Below are positions 11,806 through 21,800 of a stretch of 64,000 nt of DNA, one piece after another. The translations under genes were made by a program, and so were the position numbers. Origin of the DNA: Mesaphorura yosii (lineage: Eukaryota > Arthropoda > Collembola > Poduromorpha > Tullbergiidae); assembly GCA_009869945.1 (NCBI GenBank), contig WIXG01000038.1, forward strand, positions 283,115-347,114. Reading direction: 5' to 3'. Position 1 is the stretch's first letter. Every line of letters begins with the position of its first letter. The notes below the pieces were generated by a model. That model had not been told where the DNA came from. It searched no databases and saw only the letters and a program-made list of their open reading frames with translations.

Positions 11806-12644
11806 TGTCACGAGAGGATTGTGAGGATTCATACTGGCGAGAAGCCTCATCTGTGCACATAGTGCCCGGCCACTTTCACCTCTCACGTTATCCATGATTG
11901 TTCTTTTTCTTACGGATTCATAATTTGCAGAGCATGAATTTTGAACCCTGAATCCTGATACAAGATGACGAAGACCATCGCTATGGTTGAACAGCATTCT
12001 ACAATTCTACCAGTTTTCTGGAAGTGCTTGCTTCTACAACTGCTGGTAGGAAGCCCCTCAAAACCTCGAACATGCCCGCTCTGCAACAAGATGCCATCAG
12101 GATGGGCCAATGCGGTGCAGCACTGCAGCCGCAAACACAAAGAGGAATGCGACCTGACGGCAATGAAGGCTCGTCGGGCGGGGGCGAAAGTTCTGATACA
12201 CGAGCAATCAGCCCCTCCCATTCCTCAATCTGATGCACCAACGGAGGACAATCCTGCAACACCAGCATCTCGTGCAGCGTCAACCATCGATTAGGCCAAG
12301 AATCTTTGGACTTGGAAAAAGAAGGCAATCATTGTCCACGCCTTCGTGAAACTTGAGCCCCACAAATGCCCGTACTGTGACAAGATACTTTCAAGTCGGA
12401 CCAATGTGGTACAACACTAATTCTCCCTGATTTCGGTAAGCGAGAATCGGTTGAATTGAAGATGATATGACGGTAGTGTGCACGTTTTCTTATGGTTGTT
12501 TATGTTTGTAATTTGCAGATCCTGATCCCCGAGTCATTGACTCCACAGATGCTGGTCGCTAGTCCTCAAAGTTGCACATAGCCCATTCTAGGACAAGGTG
12601 CTTCAAGTTGGGCCAATCTGGTGCAGCACAGCAGACATCAACAC
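11806..12644 (+). pseudogene. Decayed C2H2 zinc-finger gene (four finger remnants)
   Basis: Four plus-strand relics of C2H2 fingers occur in order. The first (11806-11892) has CHERIVRIHTGEKPHLC, which contains the Krueppel-type linker TGEKP, then a TAG at 11860-11862 between its two Cys. The second (12073-12138) keeps a full C-x2-C-x12-H-x4-H pattern (CPLCNKMPSGWANAVQH). The third (12367-12417) has CPYCDKILSSRTNVVQH, followed at once by TAA where the second His region should be. The fourth (12573-12644) has CT-stop and an indel, then SWANLVQHSRHQH. Similar TAATTTGCAG acceptor signals precede copies near 11,930 and 12,520, each followed by ATCCTGAT, so exon-intron units seem to have been duplicated. 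Stops at 12293-12295 and 12418-12420 prevent one long protein. A short expressed fragment holding only the second finger remains possible. Confidence 0.75.
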
Positions 12645-12911
12645 AACGATGACTACAATATATCATCGGGGCGCTTATTGGAAAGGTAGGCACGCCGTTA
12701 AAGGCTGCAACTGAATGAGGTCTGCACCAAAATAGCCAGACACCAAATTCCATTAAAGATACATGAGATATGAGCAGAAGCAGTGTAATTGTATTAATAT
12801 ATAAATAGTTTAGATTACGGGATTTTGCTTCATTCACTCACGTTCGTTCTTGGGCATTGGACGCATTCAGATCTTCACATCAATACAATACAGTCAAGTG
12901 TCCGAGCCAAG

Positions 12912-15082
12912 ATGGATTTCTTTCAGGCAGACCAGTTGCTGGCGCCTGTCACTTACGCCATTCCAACACTGGCCTGTTTGTTCTCAACACTGACGAGCAG
13001 GGACGGGGCACGCCAATACGACGGGTGGGTGAATACTATAATGCCAAATTAGCCACTTTGCTTACTGATTTCTTACAAAATTGAATTTCAGTTACCAAGT
13101 ATTTCGTGTCAATATAACAAATGAACCTGCAGTGGACACGCTGACAAGGCTTTTCTTAAATGACAACTTTGACTTTTGGATTCGACCCAACATGAGAACC
13201 CCAACTGACATCATGGTCTGTCCCGAACAAGTGGAAAACTTCAAGCTTATACTCGGACTTGTTGGTGTTCCTTACGAAATTATGATAAAGGACTTGAAAA
13301 GGTAACTTAGGTAGCCAGTGATCACATCAATTTCTTTTCATATGTGCTCTAAAATAAGAATCTTACCTCGTAGGACTATTGATAAAGAAAAGGTCATGCT
13401 GTGGACAAAGCAATCAAACACCTTCAATTGGGACACTTATCATCGACTGGACATTATCCAGGAATGGATGGACGGGCTGGCTGCTGAGAATCCGTCCCTC
13501 GTTACCGTTTTGTCAATCGGCAAGAGCGGCGAAGGACGCGATATGAAGTTGCTGAAAATTTCCTCAGGAGGCGAAAACAAGCAAGCTATATGGATTGACG
13601 GTGGTATGTATAATGCATTGAAAATGAGTAATAATCTGCTTGAAGTCTGCATGCGTTGACTTTCAACTTTGTGTGCCAGGAATTCATGCGAGAGAATGGA
13701 TTTCTCCGGCGGTGGTTACGTTCATAGCCAACGAGTTGGTTAAGCGAGCCTCCAAGAGAGCTGACTATCCACTCACCCAATACTTTGACTGGTACATTCT
13801 TCCGAACGGAAATCCGGACGGATACGAATACTCCCATGCAATGGTAAATTTGTCACCAATTGTAGTTATAAGACTGCCCTGAGGAATTTTAGTCTAATCG
13901 GAATTCGCATTTTAGGATCGGATGTGGCGAAAGACGAGGTCGACGCAGGATACCTTCATTTCAAACTTATTCCGATGCAAGGTAAGCAAAAGCTGCAAAG
14001 GCAGCTCACCCTAATGACGTGCTAATGATTTTCAGGGAACGGATCCAAACCGGAACTTTGCCTACAAGTGGGGAGGTAATTTAATGAAACAGGATACTAA
14101 CGATAAATAATTCAGGCGAGTACTCACTCAAAAATTGCTTTCAGGGAAAGGAACATCGAACAATCCGTGCTCGGATATTTACAGGTACAGAATAGAGCTG
14201 CGGAGCATGGGCACGTTAATTAATTCTCGTGGCATGAATGCAAACGACGAATTTTATCAGAGGTCCTTCACCAGCCAGCGAGCCTGAAATTTCCAGTGTT
14301 CAGAAGTTCGTGTACGACAAAAAAGATATCTTTAAGTTGTTTTTAACATTCCACAGCTATTCCCAGGTAATTAGAATATTTCCAGCTGCAGAGAATTTGA
14401 GGGTTTACGAACTTACAAGGCCAAAATGTGATGCATTCCAGATGCTGTTCCTGCCTTGGGGTTATGATAATATTCGAGTGGACGATTATGACGACCTTGT
14501 AAGTCGGCATAAATGCAATCAAATTATGGAAATCAGTGCCCGAAGATTTGACTTACTTTTCCTTTGGTATTCGTTTTCGCAGATGGCCGTAGCAAACAAA
14601 GCAGCCAAAGCACTGGAGAGCGTGTATGGAACGAAATTTGACGTCGGACCTTCACCCGAGTTACTGTGTAATTGCATGCATGCCTTCATTGCCTTCTGTT
14701 TTATTCTGGAAAACGAGACATCTTGGTTAGCAAGGTTTTTGTTCTGCTTCTGCAAATTATAGACGCTGCTGCCGGAGGAAGTGAAGATTTCGCAAAGGGA
14801 GTTGCTGGAATTAAATATTCGTACTGCTTTGAACTGAGAGACACTGGAAACTACGGGTTCATCTTGCCACCAGAACAAATTAAGCCATCGGGTATGGGCG
14901 ATAGAAATATATGACAGGTCAGGATTTGCCTTAAACCGCATTAAAATATTGCAGGCGTCGAAACGTTTGCGGCAGTGGAGTCAATGGCAGAGGATATGAT
15001 TGTTATTTATAAGCTGAACGAAACATCTACAGAACCATCGACAACTGTCAGCGACAGCAAGAAGTATCGTCATCGTGGATAA
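12912..15082 (+). CDS. Secreted zinc procarboxypeptidase, M14A family, predicted B-like (12 exons, complete)
   Basis: Exons: 12912-13024, 13092-13301, 13374-13600, 13680-13843, 13916-13981, 14036-14075, 14145-14184, 14261-14366, 14442-14498, 14583-14667, 14763-14891, 14955-15082. Phases agree and give 1,365 nt, or 454 aa. Order in the protein: hydrophobic leader (1 to about 32), activation propeptide (about 38-110, YQVFRVNI through [12 protein letters not shown]), then the catalytic domain. Zinc ligands are H186 and E189 ([10 protein letters not shown]) and H318 (FHSYSQ). R243 and R246 (WRKTR) and N265-R266 (DPNRNF) correspond to the substrate-binding arginines, Y370 to the down-swinging tyrosine and E393 (FELRDTG) to the catalytic glutamate. 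The residue at the specificity-pocket position (bovine 255) is E377, which suggests cleavage of C-terminal Lys/Arg. Known role of the family: stepwise removal of C-terminal residues after proteolytic activation, usually digestive. The start has a good Kozak context (CCAAGATGG); the exact leader cut site is uncertain. Confidence 0.95.
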
Positions 15083-15149
15083 TTCCCAGCTGCTAAGACT
15101 AAATATATTGATGCAGCTGAAGAACTCATATGGAAAGTTCATTAAATTG

Positions 15150-15155
15150 AATAAA
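15150..15155 (+). terminator. Polyadenylation signal of the carboxypeptidase gene
   Basis: A canonical AATAAA lies 68 nt past the stop codon on the coding strand, a normal distance for a compact 3' UTR. Confidence 0.65.
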
Positions 15156-15199
15156 AGAGTTGCACTTAAAATAGTTTCATTTCATGAGTGTCCGCCCGA

Positions 15200-15320
15200 T
15201 GGACATGACGAGGAAGGTCACGCGGTTGATCCTGGCGTACAAATGTTTCGGAAATGTCGGAGCAATAGTGCACAAACTGGCTCGAATGAAAGGTATCATC
15301 ACAAATCTCATTGTTCGTGA
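15200..15320 (-). pseudogene. Duplicated fragment of the bestrophin last exon
   Basis: The stretch aligns with 16,186-16,316 inside bestrophin exon 10, with conserved blocks such as TGGACATGACGAGGA, GGTTGATCCTGG and CATTGTTCGTGA. On the minus strand it reads VTNNEICDDTFHSSQF and RQDQPRD, against [16 protein letters not shown] and LQDQPRG in the real exon. It has no promoter or splice context and lies downstream of the real bestrophin stop, so it is best seen as a non-functional duplicate. Point changes and an overall 10-bp length difference show it is not recent. Confidence 0.85.
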
Positions 15321-15327
15321 CTGACAA

Positions 15328-15415
15328 TATCGTCATCGTGAATAATTCCCAGCAAAACCATCCGAAAATATGTTCATGCAGCAGAAGTATGAGTTCATAA
15401 GGAAAGTACTTTGTA
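15328..15415 (+). pseudogene. Duplicated fragment of the carboxypeptidase 3' end
   Basis: TATCGTCATCGTG followed by AATAATTCCCAGC repeats the last codons, stop and early 3' UTR of the carboxypeptidase (from 15,065). Similarity continues through ATGCAGC, GTATGAGTTCATA and GGAAAGT to about 15,415. It directly abuts the bestrophin fragment at 15,200-15,320. Together the two mark the junction of a tandem duplication. Confidence 0.8.
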
Positions 15416-15762
15416 TTAAAAAAGACGCTAAATGTTAAATCATACTGAATTAAACTTGGAGTTCGATCATTCCTGAATTTCCTGTGGGAGCAGTAAAAGC
15501 TTTGATAAGGGTGAATGCCACACTTTCTCTTTCGGCACAATACCGGTGTGCCGTGGAATTATCAAGGCTGTTGCAAATATTTGTGTTTCAGCAAATAAGG
15601 GGGCGCCCGAAGTCTGAAGTCCCAATGGAGTCCTTATGTACTCTAACCCGAATCATGGTCAAGTAAAGCACATGCTCCATTACTAAAAATTCAAATAGAT
15701 TGTCTGATAGTAGGACTGCGTTCTAGTGAGCATGAAGCGGATTTATGTAATGCATCGGGTTG

Positions 15763-15768
15763 TTTATT
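15763..15768 (-). terminator. Polyadenylation signal of the bestrophin gene
   Basis: The plus-strand tttatt is AATAAA on the minus strand, about 70 nt past the bestrophin stop codon. Confidence 0.6.
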
Positions 15769-15837
15769 AAAAGATTAAAATGTAGAATCACATTAGGACA
15801 CAAGTTCCCATTCCTTAAAGGCAAACGAGATCCCTGC

Positions 15838-18800
15838 TTAACAGTTACTTTCTTTACTGATATCATTGAGCAAATGTTGTTCCGTGATTGATTCGTCCTT
15901 GTCACTGCCACCGAATCCAAGAGTCTTGGCCACTCTCGTTCCAATCCCGTCTTTTGATTTCTTCCCCAACGATTCTTCTGGAGTGTCATCTGAGTCTGAT
16001 TGGTTTAGGAGAAAAGCAGAATGTTCCCCCGTTTCTCTGTTTGCCGAGCTCTCAGCTAAAATTGTCTGAAAAGGGAAACTATCAGACACAGAAGCGTCTG
16101 ACGGGCTCAGGTCAAAAAGCAGGCTTAGCGACGAGGAAGTCGGAAAACTTATTTTTACTGGCAATGATCTGTCAGGCAGCACAGCTGGACATGACGAGGA
16201 AAGCTGGGCGCTTCCACGTGGTTGATCCTGGAGCACAAGTGTGTCGGAGTCGTCGGAGAAAGAGCGCACAATCTGTTTCGGCTGAAAGCTATCATCGCTC
16301 TTCTCATTGTTCGTGATTGGGCCTCCACCGAAAATGTCCTGAACGGTTGGTTTTTTCTTCTCCCCACGCGTGGAGACAATCGTTGTCATATTCTCATCCA
16401 GTTCAGGGATCACATCATCCAGAATATTCCTGTTCACGTTGATAACGCTCCCGTACACGTCTCCCGTGCGTCCTGAGGAAGGAAACATTTGAAATCAATA
16501 GCCTGACCTTCGCACAAAAGATGAGACTATTAAATCCATCCTTAGCATAATGGCTGATTGGATTGGCTGCCTTGTTCACGGACAATACCTACTTAATATA
16601 TAATAATACTCAAAGTTAAGTTGCTGTCGAACTTTCACCATACATCATTTTGATTTTCAAAGTTCAAGGAGACGAATTAGCGAAATGCGAATGCAATTGC
16701 TCGATGTCGCGAGTCTGTTTAGCAGCTTTGCGGATTACTTATTGCCAGAATTCGAATTAAATCTACTTTGAGTTCAAAGTCACAACAAGACTAATTCGAA
16801 TAATGCTGAACCCACAAAGCAACAGATACAAAGCGAACAGGAAAAGTCACGACCACTGACTGTCTGCTTCTCTAAGCACATTAAAAGCAAGTATTATAAT
16901 AAATATATTTTGCGAGCTTTGAGTTTTGCATTACTTAAATTGCAGACCTTCAAAGAAAAATGAGTCGTCTTTGTGGCAAAAAGTGAAGGCGAAATTTTCC
17001 GGGAATTATTTAATCCAAGAGAATATTCCACGCTCGTGTTACCAAAGCTTTCGATTAAATAACATTTCTTGGAATTTCACGCTCCCATAAAACCGACTGC
17101 TTAAATCTGAGCCGCGTGACGCCTGCAGTGAACGCAGCAAGATTCAAAATAGTTTGTCCTCAAAGAATACATACGACAAATTATGCGACGATTTTAGTTG
17201 CAGTATTTACATTTTAAGGATTTTTGCATACCCTTACACTTTAAATATGCGTGTGTTCGTATCTCTGTGTGTCCAAATTCGTCAAACGAGGACAAGACAC
17301 CAAATCTTAATTTAGGCAAGTCAAGGTTGTCATTTGCATAATTTATATTCAGTGATTCGACCGAAAAGCTAATTAACACGATCTGATCGGAAAGTCAAAC
17401 AAAACAAGAAATCATGGTTGCTAATTTCCGTTTCCCGGTTTAAAAGCTGGCTGGTCGTATAACATTTTGGAAAGAAATGTCGTAAATGAAAACTGAAAAC
17501 CAAATTCTAAGAAATAGAAATGCAAATATAAGAAGCCCCTGAATCCTGAAGAATTTCAATTTGAAATTATGCTGCGCTATTTCTTGAGAAAAACTTTTAT
17601 TTGCGTCTATGAAAATTTCCAAGAAACCTTCGTCTTAAAGCGTCAGACAAGTTTTGATTACTTTGGTGCTGGGCATGACGTTTAACCAGAAGGAAGGCAT
17701 TTGAGGCTGAGATTCAGTTTTAGGGCACTTCATTATTTTGCCACAGTCATGAAGGCTTTGAAGATGTAAGGAACTTTTTGACTGACTTGTTGAAGCCCAG
17801 TGGTTGAACGCACTTTATTTCCCGGAAATATTTTAAAACAAAGTTCCAAGATGCCAGGTTGTGGTCGAGACTGCCATTGAACTTCCTCGTATCCCGGGCT
17901 TAAACCTGATTAACTTCTCCTTGTGAGGACAATCGAGAGAAACTTATGAATGAAGCATTCTCACCGAATTCTTGAGTCTGAGCTCGGTCTGCTTGCTAAA
18001 GCGAAACTTCTAGCACATGCTCTACATTCATTCTTCACTTTGTTCATGAACGTGAAAATGAAATTGGAACATTTGCCTCAGTGGTTTTTATCTACCAAGT
18101 TAAATATATGGAAAACCGAAACAGAACGCAGACCGCGTAAGGAAAGTGAATAACGAATTGAAATAGAGTAAATCGAACAATGATCTAATATATAAACATT
18201 CTTTTCAAGAATGTAGCCAAGCCAAACAAAGCTAACAGATGAGGATTCTGCCAGAATTTGCAATACAGGCCAGATCAGGTCAAGCAAACGCTGTGTATCT
18301 GATTCCAGTGAAAGGCTACATTGCATTGCATTGCAAGACGATCAATTAATGACACTTTCATTTCTCACACGAGTGCCGTTGATGCTGTGCGGGAAGGAAA
18401 TTCAGGAATCCAAATATAAATAAGAATACAAATACCACAGGAATGGTGATCTCGTGACTTTGGCTTGCGAATCAGTTCATACAGCACAATGAGCACGGGC
18501 AATTCCCTAACAAACGAACTTGCGTCAGGAAGGTTTGCTTCAGACCGCCCAACTTATCAATGTCACTGTAAATACGAGCGGCTGGAATCTGCTCGTGCAC
18601 GCAAACGAAGGAAATTGATAAGTACGAATAAAAGATACGAGAAATGGAGTCAAGTCAAGTCAGGTCCGAGGAGCATCTCGCCGACTCACCGTCTACGCTG
18701 AGGCAGCTGCCGCCGGTCTGCTCCGTGCCCCGTGAAAACATCCTCTTGAGCGCTGAACTGATGGAACTCGCCCGACTCATCTTGCCACTCGCGCTCTCGG

Positions 18801-21800
18801 CCAGCGTGCTCTGACTCGCGTTCGATTTCACACTCGCATTTCTCTCACGTGAAATGGACCCACTTCCTCTTGATTTGGACGGACTTCTTGAAGGCGGCTT
18901 CCCAATTTCCTGTGTGGAATAAAGAGCACGTGTTTAAATGAGAATAAAAGATTGCGGTAGTATTTTATTGCCCTCCCAGTTCACAATTCAAGCACGAAAG
19001 TTATCTGCTCTAAATTCATATTTCTAATCAAAGTGCACGGAAAGGAAGATTAAATTAACAATTCTAATGCGCCATTACTCGACGGAATCAAGGTTTCCAT
19101 ATCGAGACCTTATTGGCAAGCAGTGTTTCTGCACGTCATCCAATTACTTTCATGCAGAAATCTCATGCATGGTAAAATATTACACACGAAAGAAGAAAAA
19201 GTTTAAGGAGAAATTTGTAGTCTGTGAAAGTTTATTGCGTATGTAAAACTATGCAAATTATACATGGAAGCGATGCCTTTTGCCACGCCACACACTGTAA
19301 TCTGCAAACAGACACAGATTGACTTAGGGAGCCATGCTACTTGAGTTTTTGCGCTAAGAGTGCGACAGAGCATATAACACCGATTTTTAGCATGCTGAAA
19401 ACTGGAAGGCAGATGACTATGGAGCACAATCGGCGAGAGCGGGAGCGCAATCCGAATCACATTTCTATTTATTGCATTGCAGTGCAGTGTAGATATTCTG
19501 GAGAAGTCGAGTTCGGAGAAGGAAAGTCATTAATGAAAGTGTTGCGCCAACAACATAATAAAGTGCTTTCACCCTGAACTTTTTCTTTTGTGTTGTCGGA
19601 GTCTGACATTTGAATAATGAATGCATTTGCAAAGAATTCCCTTCCCGTGTTCTATATTTTGTGAGTAGTTGTGTTTTTGTTTGAGTTACAGAACGTGCAG
19701 GCATTCAATCTTGCAACTGGCAAGACCATTTACATAAAACTTGACACAACATTCGCATGCGGGCCAAGAAGTGCACCTCAATCTAAGCGGTGATCAGACT
19801 CACTTGTGATCCATGTCCGTCTAGCCTCGTCACGCAAGGTTTCATATAAATTACCTAGGAAAAGTTGTCCGAGTCAATTAGTGTCTGACCCAGAGAGAGA
19901 TAAAACTGAGAGATTACGCGGACCGACAACAAAGTAGACGAACGCTATTTTTGTGTTTAAATTTCAAAGCAAGTTCCCCTCAGAATTGCCCTTTCAATTT
20001 ATTTTCTATTTAGACACCGCGAAAGAGCCTACTGAAACTTAAAAATCTTGCTCGTGGTGGAGTTCAGAGAGAAAGTTGGAATTGGAAATAAAAAAGAAAC
20101 CATCTTCACCGTGTCGTCATAAGAATTACATCAGGGAATAATTACGCCGGGAAAGGCCGCCCAACTAAATTTAAAAGCCTTTCTTTCGCTCACAGAGAGA
20201 GAAAGTTGCAGTGAGTCGCATTCAAAGTGCAGAAAGTAAAATACCCCAGAATCAGACATTTCATCCAATTTGAGTGATGACGGTGCAATAATTTCGGCAT
20301 CATTCTTCGAGACTTGGATCTTGGCCGTGGAGTGAGTCGGAGGTTTATCTCTGTACTGTTCTGAGCCGATTGTATACGGAAGTTCCTGCGGGAACACTTC
20401 GTCCCAATATTGGTCCTTCAGCAGCTCCGGATGCTCGTGATGCATCTCGTCCACAATCAAGTACGATACCTGGAATATAATAACATGACGGCATACGGCA
20501 TATTACAATAATTTCATGTTTCATGTTACGAAATAAGAACGCGTGGATTGTAGATAATCTCCAGCATATATCTGAAGCTGTACTCGGGAGCCGTTCTTGA
20601 ATAATAGCAATGACCCGACCGGCCTTGAATCGAATGTTTGCAATTCAATGCCCTCAAACCATGTGAATGCGTCAAATATTCACAACCAACATGGAAACCT
20701 GATGCTCAAATTTTACATTCCAGACGGGAAAACATTAATTAAACATGATGCAGGTTTGAGGTTTTGGTTTTCCAAGTTCTGTTTTGGATTTAATATGTAT
20801 ATAATTACTCGTGTATGTAAATAAGAGCAAAAAGGAATGAAAATGACTTCGTTTAAAGAGAAAACTTTCGTCTGTCTGCTCGAATAATTACATTCATGAA
20901 TAAGAATTCTACTTGCTACACTGCGCCAATAGCACGTTGTTACGCTGTAATTTAAAGGCGCAGCCAACTTTCTCCGGATTCAGTCGCTCAAAGAATGGTG
21001 TCAACTTAATTTACGAAAACACGAGTCACTCGTGTTGCTAAAAAATCAAATAAGACAAAGCTTGGACCTGCCTGCGCGCTGTGCCTGTGCCCAAGACACG
21101 CAGAGTCAGAACGAGCACGAACTCACTAACACTCGAACCGGGAAGACCTCGGGAGACGAGTTGTAACTTGTAACCAACGCAAAACTTTTTCAATATTTGT
21201 TTAATGTGAAAGTAGAAGGAACAGTTGCTTAAAAGCTGGTGAGCAGTGAAGAAAAACGAAAACGAAGAGAGAGTCCGCTGAGTTTGCGATTCGTCCTTGG
21301 AGAATTCAGCTATTCTCCTTTTCTTGTTTCCAATTGCATTCAACGAATGTCAACGTCATGCCAACCGTCATTAGCCGAAAAGTACTACCGGCCTTTGACG
21401 AAAGACACGTGGTTAATTTGAGAGAAGAGCGCTTTGTAATTTGCGCATGTATCGCATGCTTTTTATGTCTGAAGTCTCCAGAAGTTCCCGGCCATTTACA
21501 CATTCTTTGAGAGCTGAACACTTTTTAAGAACTTTCAAACTGTGGGTGCTGAACTTGGACGTATTTCGATGAATCGTTGACGCAAGTCGTCGTCAGTCCA
21601 ACTTTTAAAGGGAAGCAGAAGCAGCTTACCTGCAAATTTCTGTCTACTATCCAATTGAGTTCAAAGTCATCATCGTCATCACCAAACGGATTCAGGAGCG
21701 ATTCTGCAACCTTTAGCCATCCCATGTAGAAGAAAAACTATCAAAAAGAAGAGCCGACACTAAAATTAAACTCGTAATTACTGCGCGTGTAATTAATTAG

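Larger units (their letters stand above)
15083..15837. other. Convergent intergenic gap with duplicated gene ends
   Basis: The carboxypeptidase (plus) and bestrophin (minus) genes converge on this 755-bp gap. It holds both 3' ends and two remnants described separately: a bestrophin last-exon fragment at 15,200-15,320 and a carboxypeptidase 3'-end fragment at 15,328-15,415. Nothing else was recognised. Confidence 0.7.

Noticed and set aside
14238-14762. A single 174-codon frame taken as a separate protein
   Set aside because: It is the sum of carboxypeptidase exons 8-10 and two in-frame introns; family alignment and splice signals show that the intron parts interrupt the conserved fold.
15888-16316. 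142-codon plus-strand frame
   Set aside because: Antisense shadow of the bestrophin last exon.
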